Notes under the pieces: model-generated | What the model saw: the letters and a program-made list of their open reading frames with translations, nothing else | Told to the model about the DNA's origin: nothing | The model's database searches: none | Assembly (NCBI GenBank): GCA_024508675.1 | Contig: JANINQ010000021.1 | Coordinates: 186,001-250,000, forward strand | Origin: Afipia sp. | GTDB lineage: Bacteria; Pseudomonadota; Alphaproteobacteria; Rhizobiales; Xanthobacteraceae | Direction of reading: 5' to 3' | Length of the DNA: 64,000 bases | Translations under genes and position numbers: made by a program | Shown: positions 18,552 to 30,653 of the stretch, piece by piece | How positions within the stretch are numbered: position 1 is the first letter of the stretch | Layout: every line of letters starts with the position of its first letter

Positions 18552-19939
18552 CAGAAACCCGCGACAGCCGGTATCGGTTTCACCTTGCCCACCCGCTCCT
18601 GCTTGAGGAGTTCGGCGATCAGGAAAGCCATGTCGATCGACTGCTCGGCGTTCAGGCGCGGATCGCAAACCGTGTGATAGCGGTCGTTGAGATCCTCGTC
18701 GGTGATCGCGCGGGCGCCGCCGATGCATTCGGTGACGTCCTGTCCGGTCATTTCCAGATGGACGCCGCCGGCATGAGTGCCTTCGGCCGCATGGATGGTG
18801 AAGAACGACTTCACTTCCGACAGCACGCGATCGAACGGACGGGTCTTGTAACCCGTCGTCGAGGTGATGGTGTTGCCGTGCATCGGATCGCACGACCAGA
18901 CCACAACGCGGCCTTCCCGCTGCACGGCGCGGATCAACTGCGGCAAATGCGAATCGACCTTGTCCGAACCGAAGCGATTGATCAGCGTGAGACGGCCGGG
19001 CTCGTTGTCCGGGTTGAGCACGTCGATCAGCTTGAGCAGTTCGTCCGGCTTCAGCGACGGGCCGCACTTGAGGCCAATCGGGTTCTTGATGCCGCGGAAG
19101 TATTCGATGTGGCCGTGATCGAGCTGGCGGGTGCGGTCGCCGATCCAGATCATATGACCCGTGGTCGCGTACCAGTCGCCCGTCGTGGAGTCGACGCGCG
19201 TGAAAGCCTGCTCGTAACCGAGTAGCAGCGCTTCGTGGCTGGTGTAGAAATCGGTCGCACGCAGTTCCGGATGGCTTTCCAGATCGAGACCACAGGCGCG
19301 CATGAAGTTGAGCGCCTCGGAAATCCGGTCAGCCAGTTCCTTGTAACGGCGGGACTGGGGCGAGTCCTTCAGGAAGCCCAGCATCCACTGATGCACGCTG
19401 CCAAGATTAGCGAAACCGCCGGTCGCGAACGCGCGCAGCAGGTTCAGCGTCGCCGCCGACTGGCGGTACGCCATCAACTGACGTTGCGGATCAGGCGTGC
19501 GCGCTTCCTTCGTGAAGGCATTGTCGTTCACGATGTCGCCGCGATAGCTCGGCAGTTCGACGTCGCCCTGCTTTTCCATCGGCGACGAGCGCGGCTTGGC
19601 GAACTGGCCGGCGATACGGCCAACCTTCACCACCGGCAACGCGCCAGCATAGGTCAGCACCACCGCCATCTGCAGCAGCACGCGGAAGAAATCGCGGATG
19701 TTATTCGCGCCATGCTCGGCGAAGCTCTCGGCGCAGTCGCCGCCCTGCAGAAGGAAGGCTTCGCCAGCCGCAACGCGGGCCAGCGCCTTCTTCAGGTTAC
19801 GCGCCTCACCTGCAAAAACCAGCGGCGGAAACGTAGCAAGCTGCGCCTCGACATCAGCCAATGCCTTCGCATCGGGATAATCTGGCACTTGCATCACTGG
19901 CTTCTTGCGCCAGCTGTCGGGCGTCCACCGCTCGGACAT
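18551..19939 (-). CDS. class II 3-deoxy-7-phosphoheptulonate (DAHP) synthase
   Basis: A 462-residue plant/actinobacterial-type DAHP synthase joining phosphoenolpyruvate and erythrose 4-phosphate, the first step of the shikimate pathway. The start [13 protein letters not shown], the metal-site cysteine in [14 protein letters not shown] and the phosphate-binding [10 protein letters not shown] are characteristic. [11 protein letters not shown] and [15 protein letters not shown] carry further metal ligands. There is no fused chorismate mutase domain. Its stop overlaps the dgkA start. About 170 bases upstream, before the gor stop, could hold its promoter. Confidence 0.95.
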   Translation of the reverse strand: MSERWTPDSWRKKPVMQVPDYPDAKALADVEAQLATFPPLVFAGEARNLKKALARVAAGEAFLLQGGDCAESFAEHGANNIRDFFRVLLQMAVVLTYAGALPVVKVGRIAGQFAKPRSSPMEKQGDVELPSYRGDIVNDNAFTKEARTPDPQRQLMAYRQSAATLNLLRAFATGGFANLGSVHQWMLGFLKDSPQSRRYKELADRISEALNFMRACGLDLESHPELRATDFYTSHEALLLGYEQAFTRVDSTTGDWYATTGHMIWIGDRTRQLDHGHIEYFRGIKNPIGLKCGPSLKPDELLKLIDVLNPDNEPGRLTLINRFGSDKVDSHLPQLIRAVQREGRVVVWSCDPMHGNTITSTTGYKTRPFDRVLSEVKSFFTIHAAEGTHAGGVHLEMTGQDVTECIGGARAITDEDLNDRYHTVCDPRLNAEQSIDMAFLIAELLKQERVGKVKPIPAVAGF

Positions 19940-20110
19940 GACTGAAACTCCTCAGGAAACGGCAATTCTACAATGCGCCGGGTTATACACAGGTGGGTAC
20001 GGTCTTGCCAGTTGCAAATCAGCAAAAAGGATCAAGGGCTTGCGGGGGCAACCATGGTTGTCGGCCGATCCGTAATCGCCCCCACGGCCCTGCCGGGCAA
20101 CGGCGCGGGA

Positions 20111-21496
20111 TTATTCCGCCGCCTGACGGACGTGCCGTGCGCTTGGGGTCCGCAGGGTCACCAATTCCTCGGCCGCGGTCGGGTGCACGGCCATGGTGGC
20201 GTCGAAGTCCGCCTTGGTGGCCTTCATCTTCACCGCGATGCCGACAACCTGAATCAGTTCGCCCGCCTCCGGCCCCACGATATGGCAGCCGAGGATACGA
20301 TCCGTCGAGGCATCGACGATCAGCTTCATCATGACGCGGGATTCACTGCCCGACATCGTCGATTTCAGCGAGCGGAAATCGGTCTTGTAGATATCGACGT
20401 GGGTATACTGCGCACGCGCTTCAGCCTCGGTCAGGCCAACGGTGCCGACCTCAGGCTGCGTGAAGACAGCCGTTGGAATGTCGGCGTGATCGACCTGCAT
20501 GGGCCGGTTGCCGAACACCGTATCGGCAAAGGCATGTCCCTCACGAATGGCAACGGGCGTGAGATTGATCCGGTGCGTGACATCGCCGACCGCGTAGATA
20601 TGCGGAACATTGGTCTGCGAGAACTCATTGACCGCAATACCGCCGTTGACCGGATTAAGCGCGACGCCGGCTTTCTCCAGTCCCAGGCCTTTGACATTCG
20701 GATGGCGGCCGACGGCGAACATCACCTGATCGGCGGCGACGCTCGATCCGCTCGACAGATGCGCGGTGAAGCTTTCGCCATGCTTCTCAACCTTGGTGAC
20801 GATGCAGCCGGTCAGAACCGTAATGCCGGACTTTTCCATCTCGCTGCGGACATGCTTGCGCACGTCATCATCGAAACCGCGAAGGATGTTCTCGCCGCGA
20901 TAGATCACTGTGACGTCGGCACCAAGTCCGGCAAAGATGCAGGCAAACTCCAGCGCGATGTAACCACCGCCCTGGATGACAACGCGCTTGGGAAACGTCT
21001 TGAGGTGGAACACCTCGTTTGACGAAATCACATGTTCGATGCCTGGAATGGCTTCGCCATGATTGGGTGTGCCTCCGGTTGCGATCAGGACATGTTTCGC
21101 CCTGACGGTTTCTCCGGTCGAAAGACGCAAGGTGTGCGCGTCTTCAAAGGTGGCCCGCGCCTTGACGATTTTTGCGCCGGCTTTCTCGACGTTGAATGTA
21201 TACGCCGCTTCGAGCCGGGCAATTTCCTTGTCCTTATTGGCAATCAGAGTGGGCCAGTCGAAGGTCGCCTCCGGAATGGTCCAGCCGAAACCAGCAGCCT
21301 CGTCCAGCTCATGCCGAACATGGGACGCATAGACCATCAGCTTCTTGGGCACGCACCCGCGGATCACGCAGGTGCCGCCCATGCGGTATTCCTCGGCAAC
21401 CAGAACGCTTGCACCGTAACCGGCAGCAATGCGGGCGGCGCGAACGCCGCCCGACCCGCCGCCAATCACAAACAGGTCAACGTCCCGGTCCGCCAT
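20111..21496 (-). CDS. gor: glutathione-disulfide reductase
   Basis: A 461-residue FAD flavoprotein that reduces oxidised glutathione with NADPH. It has the FAD-binding IGGGSGGVRAA, the redox disulfide GGTCVIRGCVPKK (C43, C48), an NAD(P)H-binding segment around VVIQGGGYIALEFA, and the C-terminal catalytic HPTAAEE (H438). It is the last gene of a minus-strand series with rpiA and the DUF2059 gene (14-base gap). This order recalls other Nitrobacteraceae. RpiA feeds the pentose phosphate pathway that provides NADPH, which may or may not be relevant to the grouping. Confidence 0.95.
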   Translation of the reverse strand: MADRDVDLFVIGGGSGGVRAARIAAGYGASVLVAEEYRMGGTCVIRGCVPKKLMVYASHVRHELDEAAGFGWTIPEATFDWPTLIANKDKEIARLEAAYTFNVEKAGAKIVKARATFEDAHTLRLSTGETVRAKHVLIATGGTPNHGEAIPGIEHVISSNEVFHLKTFPKRVVIQGGGYIALEFACIFAGLGADVTVIYRGENILRGFDDDVRKHVRSEMEKSGITVLTGCIVTKVEKHGESFTAHLSSGSSVAADQVMFAVGRHPNVKGLGLEKAGVALNPVNGGIAVNEFSQTNVPHIYAVGDVTHRINLTPVAIREGHAFADTVFGNRPMQVDHADIPTAVFTQPEVGTVGLTEAEARAQYTHVDIYKTDFRSLKSTMSGSESRVMMKLIVDASTDRILGCHIVGPEAGELIQVVGIAVKMKATKADFDATMAVHPTAAEELVTLRTPSARHVRQAAE

Positions 21497-21510
21497 GGAA
21501 TGTCCGATCG

Positions 21511-22017
21511 TCAGATGTCCTTGCCGCGCTTCTTCATTTCAGCGCGGAATTTGCCATTGATTTCCTCGCCGAACTTCTGCGCCCACTGGTCCATATATTG
21601 GCGCGCGGCGTTGAATGCCAACGGCTCCTGCGCGATGACCTTCGCGCCCAGCGGCGACTTGTAGAACGCGGCAAGCTCTTTCAGCTCCGGTTCGGTGAAG
21701 GAGCTGGCGTAAATCCGCGCCATTTCCTCACCGATCTCCTTTTCGCGGCCGGCCAGATCTTTCGCCACCTGAATCGCAACTTCGTTGAGATCCTTCTGAT
21801 AGTTCAGGTTCGACTGCAAGAGCACGTCCTTGGTGCGCTGAACCAGACCCGGGACCGCGCTCTGATAGATCGTGCTGACGTTCTTCGACGCCAGGATCTC
21901 CTTGGCATAGCCGATGGCGGTCGCGGATGGCGGCTTCGGAGCCTGTGCCATCGCGCTACCCATCGTCAGGACCAGCGCGGCACCTGCCGCGAACAGCACG
22001 TTCGAAAACTTCCTCAT
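21511..22017 (-). CDS. DUF2059 exported protein
   Basis: A 168-residue protein with a signal peptide (start MRKFSNVLFAAGAALVLTMG, cleavage likely after MAQA). The DUF2059 pattern is clear in the C-terminal half: SSFTEPELKELAAFYKSPLGAK. These periplasmic helical proteins have no settled function. The ATG at 22017 is decided by GAGGAG six bases before it; an earlier in-frame start at 22041 lacks one. It lies between rpiA and gor with gaps of 33 and 14 bases, so all three are probably one transcript. Confidence 0.88.
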   Translation of the reverse strand: MRKFSNVLFAAGAALVLTMGSAMAQAPKPPSATAIGYAKEILASKNVSTIYQSAVPGLVQRTKDVLLQSNLNYQKDLNEVAIQVAKDLAGREKEIGEEMARIYASSFTEPELKELAAFYKSPLGAKVIAQEPLAFNAARQYMDQWAQKFGEEINGKFRAEMKKRGKDI

Positions 22018-22050
22018 CTCAATTCTCCTCAATTGCAGCACCCGGTGTTC

Positions 22051-22749
22051 CTAGTGCCGTTCAACAATGCGAATACCCTGCGGGCCGGCGAGCACAGCCG
22101 TGCGCGCGAGACCGATAAACAACCCATGCTCGACCACGCCCGGAATCGAATTCAGTGATGCCGCAAGTCTTGGGGAATCCGGGATTCGTCCAAGCCGGGC
22201 ATCGACAATCCAGTGGCCGCCATCGGTGACGAAAACGTGGCCGTCCCTGGTTTTGCGAATATCCATTGGCCCGGAAACGCCATTTCCGGCAAAGGCCGCC
22301 TCGATAGCCCGGCGCGTCGCGCCCAGGCCAAACGGAATGACCTCGATCGGCAACGGAAAGCGGCCAAGGGTATCGACCCACTTGGTCTCATCGGCAATGA
22401 CGATCATCCGGTCCGAGGCCGCAGCAACAATTTTCTCGCGCAGCAAGGCCCCGCCCCCACCCTTGATGAGGTCAAGATTGGGGTCGACTTCGTCGGCGCC
22501 ATCCACAGTGAGATCGAGATGATCGACCTCCTCCAGCGTCGTGAGGGGCACGCCGCAACGCTCGGCGTCGGCTCGCGTCGCTTCCGAAGTCGGAACACCA
22601 ACGACCTTCAGACCTGCCTTCACGCGTTCGCCGAGCAGCTCGACAAAATGCTTGGCGGTGGAGCCGGTGCCGAGCCCGAGCTTCATGCCGTCCTGTACCT
22701 GCTCGACCGCACGCGCCGCAGCCTGTCGTTTCAGATCGTCCATCGACAT
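22051..22749 (-). CDS. rpiA: ribose-5-phosphate isomerase A
   Basis: A 232-residue enzyme interconverting ribose 5-phosphate and ribulose 5-phosphate. It has the phosphate-binding [11 protein letters not shown], the catalytic DGADEVDP segment and the [11 protein letters not shown] lysine motif. The start is one of three clustered ATGs (22752, 22749, 22743). The ATG at 22749 has the best spacing from GAGGG. A frame open to 22869 is not supported. It heads the unit with the DUF2059 gene and gor, and diverges from gph across about 160 bases. Confidence 0.95.
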   Translation of the reverse strand: MSMDDLKRQAAARAVEQVQDGMKLGLGTGSTAKHFVELLGERVKAGLKVVGVPTSEATRADAERCGVPLTTLEEVDHLDLTVDGADEVDPNLDLIKGGGGALLREKIVAAASDRMIVIADETKWVDTLGRFPLPIEVIPFGLGATRRAIEAAFAGNGVSGPMDIRKTRDGHVFVTDGGHWIVDARLGRIPDSPRLAASLNSIPGVVEHGLFIGLARTAVLAGPQGIRIVERH

Positions 22750-22912
22750 CATTGCCCTCGATGTTCCGTTCCCATGGAACGCGAGGCATATAGCGCGGTT
22801 TTTGCGACGGTGGATACGGCCTTGCAGGCGAAAAACCGCTAAAAGGAACTGGCATAAGACCAATTCCACTGTGGGGCTTGCCTGATCGGGTCCTCCCCGT
22901 TAGCGATCCGGC

Positions 22913-23590
22913 ATGACCAAATCCCCCCTGATTGTCTTTGACCTCGACGGCACCCTCGTCGATACCGCCCCCGATCTGGTGGGCGCGTTGAACTTCGTGC
23001 TTCAGCGCGAAGGCCTGCCGCTTGTGCCGGTTGCTTCGGCCCGGACCATGATCGGAGCCGGCGCACGCAAGCTGATCGAGCGAGGTCTTGAGATTGAGGG
23101 CCGCGCAATGAGTGTCGCGGATATTGATCGGCTGACCGTCGATTTCATCGCTTATTACAGGGATCACATCGCGGACGCTTCGCTGCCGTTCGATGGCCTC
23201 CACGCGTCTCTCGATAAGCTTGAAGAGCAAGGTTTCAGGTTCGCTGTCTGCACCAACAAGCTGGAAGGACTTTCCAAGCTTCTGCTCGCCAAACTGGAAA
23301 TGACCGGCCGGTTTGCTGCGATCTGCGGGGCCGATACATTCGGCGTTTCCAAGCCAGATCCGACCATTCTGCGCCAGACCGTCGCTCAGGCCGGCGGAGA
23401 CATGTCGCGCGCGATCATGGTCGGCGATTCCGGACCGGACGTCGGGGTAGCGCGACGTGCGGGTATCCCTGTGATCGGGGTGACCTTCGGATACACGGAA
23501 ACCCCGATCGCCGAACTGAAGCCCGATGTTGTCATTGGTCACATGCGCGAACTGCCAGGCGCGGTTCAAAGTCTGCTGACCGCTATGTAA
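22913..23590 (+). CDS. gph: phosphoglycolate phosphatase, HAD family
   Basis: A 225-residue HAD-superfamily hydrolase. Motif I is VFDLDGTLVDTAPDL with the nucleophile and acid D10 and D12, motif II lies in CTNKLEG, and motif III/IV in KPDPTILR and MVGDSGPDVGVARRAG. The helical cap matches the Gph subgroup, which clears 2-phosphoglycolate formed by DNA repair or by Rubisco oxygenation. Neighbouring HAD subfamilies differ mainly in the cap, so the exact substrate is likely but not certain. No terminator is evident downstream. Confidence 0.87.
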   Translation: MTKSPLIVFDLDGTLVDTAPDLVGALNFVLQREGLPLVPVASARTMIGAGARKLIERGLEIEGRAMSVADIDRLTVDFIAYYRDHIADASLPFDGLHASLDKLEEQGFRFAVCTNKLEGLSKLLLAKLEMTGRFAAICGADTFGVSKPDPTILRQTVAQAGGDMSRAIMVGDSGPDVGVARRAGIPVIGVTFGYTETPIAELKPDVVIGHMRELPGAVQSLLTAM

Positions 23591-23749
23591 GTAATTGATT
23601 TTGATATAATTTATCAGATCTCTGATTTCCGGACCGGCGTTAACCTTCACTTAACGAAACCGGTCCGCCCCGTTGCGCGTGGCATACGACACTTCTAAGG
23701 TCCGCGCGGGGACTATGCGGCTACCACCGCATCACAAGACGGATGCACC

Positions 23750-24208
23750 ATGCGTATCATCGTTGTCGTTGCGGCGGGCCTTGGCCTCGCAGGCTGCTCA
23801 TCGTTTTCCATGCCTGACATGCTGAAGTCGGCGCCGCCGACTGTCACGGTGCAGATGGAATCCCTCCCCGCCGGAGCGGAGGCGCGTACCTCCACCGGTC
23901 AAAGCTGCAAGACACCGTGTGCCGTCGCAGTAACCGTGGAAAACAACTTCACGGTGACCTTCACGCTTCCGAAGTATCAGCCGGAAACAGTTCCTGTGAC
24001 CGTCATTCGCGATCCGGCGAGCCCTGCCTCGAGCGCAGTCGATCCGAACCCGGTCTATGCCGAATTGCAGCTTGCGCCTCCGCCGAAAAGAGGCGCACGG
24101 CCAGCCCCCAAAGCGGCACCAAAGGCCAAGAAACCGAAGGCGGCACCGGCCGCCGCCGAGCCGGCCGAGCCCGCGAACTCTCCGTTCCCGCCCCCACCGG
24201 GCCGGTAA
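23750..24208 (+). CDS. small lipoprotein with PEGA-like domain
   Basis: A 152-residue lipoprotein. The lipobox GLAGC places lipidation at C16. The mature N-terminal part (roughly 30-105) has alternating beta strands with TVQMESLPAGAEAR and QSCKTPCAVAV, resembling PEGA-type surface domains. From residue 112 the sequence is a Pro/Ala/Lys-rich tail suited to crossing the periplasm or contacting the wall. Function is unknown. About 160 bases separate it from gph, so it probably has its own promoter. Confidence 0.8.
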   Translation: MRIIVVVAAGLGLAGCSSFSMPDMLKSAPPTVTVQMESLPAGAEARTSTGQSCKTPCAVAVTVENNFTVTFTLPKYQPETVPVTVIRDPASPASSAVDPNPVYAELQLAPPPKRGARPAPKAAPKAKKPKAAPAAAEPAEPANSPFPPPPGR

Positions 24209-24318
24209 TCCGGTTCCTGGACAGATCGATTGTATCAGCGCTGCTTCATGCCTAGATTAGGGTCTGGCATGCCACGCCCGGCGTAACCGGCTGGCGAAGC
24301 AAGACCCAAGGGCGCTAC

Positions 24319-25356
24319 ATGAGCGAACCTGCTCCGAGTTCCATCGCCGTTCCGGCGGCCTCTCCCATGATTGACCCGTTCGGTCGATCGATCAGCTACC
24401 TGCGTGTGTCCGTCACCGACCGCTGCGACCTGCGCTGCTTCTACTGCATGTCGGAAGACATGACGTTCCTGCCGAAGTCCGACCTGCTCACGCTCGAAGA
24501 ACTCGATAGGCTGTGCTCGGTCTTCATTGCCAAAGGCGTCCGGAAACTGCGGCTGACGGGCGGCGAGCCCTTGGTCCGGCGCAACGTGATGTCGCTGGTG
24601 CAGTCCCTCTCCCGCCACCTCGACACCGGCGCTCTCGACGAACTCACCCTGACAACGAACGGCTCGCAGCTCGAGCGATTTGCTGCCGAACTGAAAACGC
24701 ATGGCGTCCGGCGCATCAATGTCTCGCTCGATACGCTCGATGCCGAAAAATTCCGCGCGATCACGCGCTGGGGCGATCTTGGGAAAGTTCTGCGCGGCAT
24801 CGAGGCCGCAAGGGACGCCGGCCTCAAGGTCAAGATCAATGCCGTCGCGCTGAAGAACATGAACGAGGACGAGATTCCCTCGCTGATGGAATGGGCGCAT
24901 GGCAAGGATATGGATCTCACCCTGATCGAAGTGATGCCGATGGGGGAAATCGGCGAAGGGCGGATCGACCAGTATCTGCCGCTGTCGCTGCTCCGCTCGC
25001 GCCTTGCTGCGCGCTACACCCTCACCGACCTTCCCGATGATACCGGCGGCCCGGCGCGTTATGTGCGCGTCAGCGAAACCGGTGGCCGGCTCGGTTTCAT
25101 CACGCCGATGACCCATAACTTCTGCGAATCCTGCAACAGGGTTCGCATCACCTGCACGGGAACACTCCACACCTGCCTCGGCCAGGAAGACGCTTCCGAT
25201 TTACGAAAGCCATTACGCGCATCCGCTGAAGATTCACTTCTCGCAGCCGCAATAGACCGCGCGATCGGGCTCAAGCCGAAGGGGCACGATTTCATTATCG
25301 ACCGCCGCCACAATCGGCCGAGTGTCAGCCGGCACATGAGTGTGACCGGCGGCTAG
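24319..25356 (+). CDS. moaA: GTP 3',8-cyclase, molybdenum cofactor synthesis
   Basis: A 345-residue radical-SAM enzyme catalysing the first step from GTP toward cyclic pyranopterin. The N-terminal cluster motif is CDLRCFYC (C36, C40, C43). [10 protein letters not shown] is the SAM-binding GGE motif. The C-terminal cluster motif is [15 protein letters not shown] followed by HTCLG. The protein ends in Gly-Gly, the conserved C-terminal tail needed for activity. No other moa gene is in the window. A seven-base inverted repeat lies about 50 bases past the stop. Confidence 0.96.
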   Translation: MSEPAPSSIAVPAASPMIDPFGRSISYLRVSVTDRCDLRCFYCMSEDMTFLPKSDLLTLEELDRLCSVFIAKGVRKLRLTGGEPLVRRNVMSLVQSLSRHLDTGALDELTLTTNGSQLERFAAELKTHGVRRINVSLDTLDAEKFRAITRWGDLGKVLRGIEAARDAGLKVKINAVALKNMNEDEIPSLMEWAHGKDMDLTLIEVMPMGEIGEGRIDQYLPLSLLRSRLAARYTLTDLPDDTGGPARYVRVSETGGRLGFITPMTHNFCESCNRVRITCTGTLHTCLGQEDASDLRKPLRASAEDSLLAAAIDRAIGLKPKGHDFIIDRRHNRPSVSRHMSVTGG

Positions 25357-25407
25357 GTTACGATTGTTTCCATCGCCCTCGGATTTGCTTTCCATAAATT
25401 TCCGGAC

Positions 25408-25422
25408 GACCTCGTCGAGGTC
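25408..25422. promoter_or_regulatory. inverted repeat between moaA and TRAP genes
   Basis: GACCTCG-T-CGAGGTC has seven-base arms around one central base. It lies about 165 bases before the TRAP small-subunit start. With no T-run it looks more like an operator than a terminator. Function is not established. Confidence 0.3.
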
Positions 25423-25585
25423 TCATTCTGCCTTGGAATCAACAAACTTCCAATTGACGGCGGCGTGACACGCTGATTTGGTCAGCGGGCTTTATGCGCC
25501 CTTCGGCTGGAAAAGCCGGCATGCCGCCACCTTCCAGGTCCCGGCAAAGCCAACGGCGCGCAGGGCATATACGGGAGGATGGGGT

Positions 25586-26182
25586 TTGCAATCGCTTCTC
25601 AAACTGAGTCGTGCGATCGACTCGTTCAATACGCTTGTCGGTCGCTGGGTGTCATGGCTGATCGTTGTCGCCGTCATTATCTCGGCGACCAACGCCGTGG
25701 TGCGAAAGGTTTTTGACGTTTCGTCGAACGCCTACCTCGAGCTGCAATGGGTCTTGTTCAGCGTCGTTTTCCTGCTTTGCGCGCCATGGACCCTTCTCAA
25801 GGGCGAGCACATCAAGATCGACATCATTAATCACACCCTGCCCCTGAAGGTCCGAAGCTGGATCGACATGATCGGGCATATTTTCTTTCTCGTTCCATTC
25901 TGCGTGATCCTGATCTGGACCTCGATCCCCTTCTTCCTCGCCTCGTATCATCAGAACGAACAATCATTCAGCGCCGGCGGACTACCGCAATGGCCGGCGA
26001 AGGGGCTGATCATGATCGGCCTCGCGCTACTGCTGATTCAGGCCATTTCGGAAATCATCAAGCGCGCAGCGATCATGCAGGGACTTCTGCCCGATCCAAA
26101 CGCCGACGCGATGAGCGCCCATGAGCTGGCCGAACTTGAGGCCGTCAAGCTGGCACAAGCCATCACCACCGACAAACCATGA
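25586..26182 (+). CDS. TRAP transporter small permease (DctQ type)
   Basis: A 198-residue four-helix membrane protein, the small subunit of a tripartite ATP-independent importer. Helices lie near residues 20-45, 55-75, 95-120 and 140-165. KGEHIKIDIINHTLPLK is the typical DctQ segment between helices 2 and 3. The TTG at 25586 is chosen because GGGAGG lies seven bases before it and no in-frame ATG is nearby; a frame open from 25478 has no ribosome site. It lies 40 bases before the large-subunit gene. Confidence 0.9.
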   Translation: MQSLLKLSRAIDSFNTLVGRWVSWLIVVAVIISATNAVVRKVFDVSSNAYLELQWVLFSVVFLLCAPWTLLKGEHIKIDIINHTLPLKVRSWIDMIGHIFFLVPFCVILIWTSIPFFLASYHQNEQSFSAGGLPQWPAKGLIMIGLALLLIQAISEIIKRAAIMQGLLPDPNADAMSAHELAELEAVKLAQAITTDKP

Positions 26183-26222
26183 CTGGCCGCGCTAACGCCG
26201 CTCCCAACGAGAGAGATTTCTA

Positions 26223-28070
26223 ATGGCCGCTATGTTCATTCACTACATGGCGCCGATCATGTTCGCGTCGCTGGTGATCTTCCTGCTGCTGGGCTATCCG
26301 GTCGCCTTCTCGCTCGCCGCCAACGGCCTACTGTTCGCACTGATCGGCATCGAGCTTGGCCTCTTCCGCCCGGACTTCCTGCAGGCTTTGCCTGAACGCG
26401 TCTACGGCGTCATGAACAATGAGACGCTGCTGGCCATCCCCTTCTTTACATTCATGGGCCTGATTCTCGAACGATCGGGCATGGCAGAAGATCTGCTCGA
26501 GACCATCGGGCAGTTATTCGGCAGCATCCGCGGCGGCATCGCCTATGCGGTGATCTTCGTCGGTGCGCTCCTTGCCGCCACCACAGGCGTTGTCGCAGCC
26601 TCCGTAATCTCGATGGGCCTGATCTCGCTGCCGATCATGCTGCGGTACGGTTATGATCGCCGCGTCGCCACCGGCGTGATCGCCGCTTCCGGCACGCTGG
26701 CACAGATCATTCCCCCTTCGCTGGTGCTGATCGTGATGGCCGACCAGCTCGGACGCTCCGTCGGCGACATGTACGAAGGCGCATTCATTCCCGGCATTGT
26801 GCTTTCGATCCTGTATGCCGTGTATATTTTCATTGTCGCTACGTTCTTCCCCAAGGCAGCTCCCGGCCTGCCGCTCGAAGCGCAGACTTTGCGCGAACCG
26901 GAAACCGCCAAGCATCCTGTCATCGTCCCGCTTGCCGCGATTTCCGCTGCTGCAACGGCCTATCTCTTCGTGGTGAAACTCGGACTGTTCGACTGGACAT
27001 CGCCGGTCTTCAACAAGGTCTCGGAAAACCCGATGGTCCTTCACGGATTCTGGTTCATCATTCTGACCGGACTGTTCTTCAAGCCGTTCATCGGCATCAT
27101 TCGCACCATGACATTGTCGCTATTCGTTGTGCTGATCGGCGCGACGATGATCGCCCTCGAAATCATGCGCTTCACCGAAGTCAAAGCCGGCGCCGACTAC
27201 GTGGTCCTGACGATGTCGATTGTCGTGGCGATGTCGTTTGTATTGGCCGTTATCAACCGGATCACCGGTCTCAAGCTGCTGTCCAAACTCGCCGAACAGG
27301 TCGTCTTTGTGATGGTTCCGCCGCTGGGGCTGATCTTCCTTGTGCTCGGAACGATTTTTATCGGCGTCGCAACCCCGACCGAGGGCGGCGCGATGGGCGC
27401 CGCCGGCGCCATGATCCTTGCAATGATGAAGCGGCGGCTGAATCTCGATCTCACGCGGCAGGCAGCGGAATCGACCGCGAAGCTCTCGGCCTTCGTGATC
27501 TTTATTCTGGTCGGCGCGCGTGTTTTCTCGCTTACGTTCTACGGCGTCGATGGTCATCGCTGGGTCGAGGAACTGCTGGTCTCGCTGCCGGGCGGCCAAA
27601 CCGGCTTCCTGATCTTCGTCAACGCCTTCGTGTTCGTTCTCGCCTTCTTCCTCGACTTCTTCGAACTGGCGTTCATCGTTATCCCGCTGCTCGGCCCCGC
27701 CGCCGAAAAGCTCGGTATCGATCTGATCTGGTTCGGCGTGATTCTCGGCGTGAACATGCAGACATCGTTCATGCACCCGCCGTTCGGCTTTGCGCTGTTC
27801 TACCTGCGCTCCGTGGCCCCAAAGGAGGCCTATACCGATCGCGTCAGCGGCAAGCGGATGGAGCCTGTTACAACTGGACAAATCTACTGGGGATCGGTGC
27901 CGTTCGTGATCATCCAGGTCATCATGGTCGGTCTGGTGATCGCTTTCCCGGCGATGGTGATGCACTACAAGGGCACGCTCTCGACCATCGATCCCAACAA
28001 GGTCGACATCCAGATTCAGCAGCAGGAAATGCCTGCGCTCGACTTTGGTCCGCCCGGCGGCACCAAGTAG
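26223..28070 (+). CDS. TRAP transporter large permease (DctM type), long form
   Basis: A 615-residue inner-membrane protein carrying the Na+-coupled transport path. The N-terminal half matches DctM, with IPFFTFMGLILERSGMA, VAASVISMGLISLPIM and GTLAQIIPPSLVLIV. Usual DctM proteins are about 430 residues. Here about 150 extra, mostly hydrophobic residues (roughly 225-375) are inserted before the second half, which resumes at GVATPTEGGAMGAAGA. This long form goes with TakP-like binding proteins for 2-oxoacids or related acids. It converges on the first binding-protein gene across a shared terminator. Confidence 0.9.
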   Translation: MAAMFIHYMAPIMFASLVIFLLLGYPVAFSLAANGLLFALIGIELGLFRPDFLQALPERVYGVMNNETLLAIPFFTFMGLILERSGMAEDLLETIGQLFGSIRGGIAYAVIFVGALLAATTGVVAASVISMGLISLPIMLRYGYDRRVATGVIAASGTLAQIIPPSLVLIVMADQLGRSVGDMYEGAFIPGIVLSILYAVYIFIVATFFPKAAPGLPLEAQTLREPETAKHPVIVPLAAISAAATAYLFVVKLGLFDWTSPVFNKVSENPMVLHGFWFIILTGLFFKPFIGIIRTMTLSLFVVLIGATMIALEIMRFTEVKAGADYVVLTMSIVVAMSFVLAVINRITGLKLLSKLAEQVVFVMVPPLGLIFLVLGTIFIGVATPTEGGAMGAAGAMILAMMKRRLNLDLTRQAAESTAKLSAFVIFILVGARVFSLTFYGVDGHRWVEELLVSLPGGQTGFLIFVNAFVFVLAFFLDFFELAFIVIPLLGPAAEKLGIDLIWFGVILGVNMQTSFMHPPFGFALFYLRSVAPKEAYTDRVSGKRMEPVTTGQIYWGSVPFVIIQVIMVGLVIAFPAMVMHYKGTLSTIDPNKVDIQIQQQEMPALDFGPPGGTK

Positions 28071-28093
28071 CGCAACCAATTCCGCTCAACGAA

Positions 28094-28121
28094 AAACCGG
28101 CCTTCTCGCGAAGGCCGGTTT
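28094..28121. terminator. bidirectional terminator between TRAP permease and binding protein
   Basis: Twelve-base arms AAACCGGCCTTC and GAAGGCCGGTTT enclose the loop TCGC. A-rich sequence before and TCCTTTT after give a U-tract in both directions, so it can end both convergent transcripts. Confidence 0.88.
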
Positions 28122-28148
28122 CCTTTTGAGCCGTCAAAGCACTCTTGG

Positions 28149-30552
<2,404 letters not shown>

Positions 30553-30653
30553 CTAGCACGGAAGTCACTTTTCCGAAAATGCTGGAATGTCAGCCTTTTG
30601 CCGAATTAAACGAAAGTCGAATGATACCAGCAAATGCCCGATCCGGGCCTGCC

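Noticed and set aside
18552-19067. N-terminal extension of the dgkA frame
   Set aside because: It overlaps the DAHP synthase gene in another frame; DgkA at 122 residues is full length from 18551.
27120-28079. 319-codon frame on the minus strand opposite the TRAP large permease
   Set aside because: Asp/His/Glu/Arg-rich antisense frame of a membrane protein with no recognisable motif.
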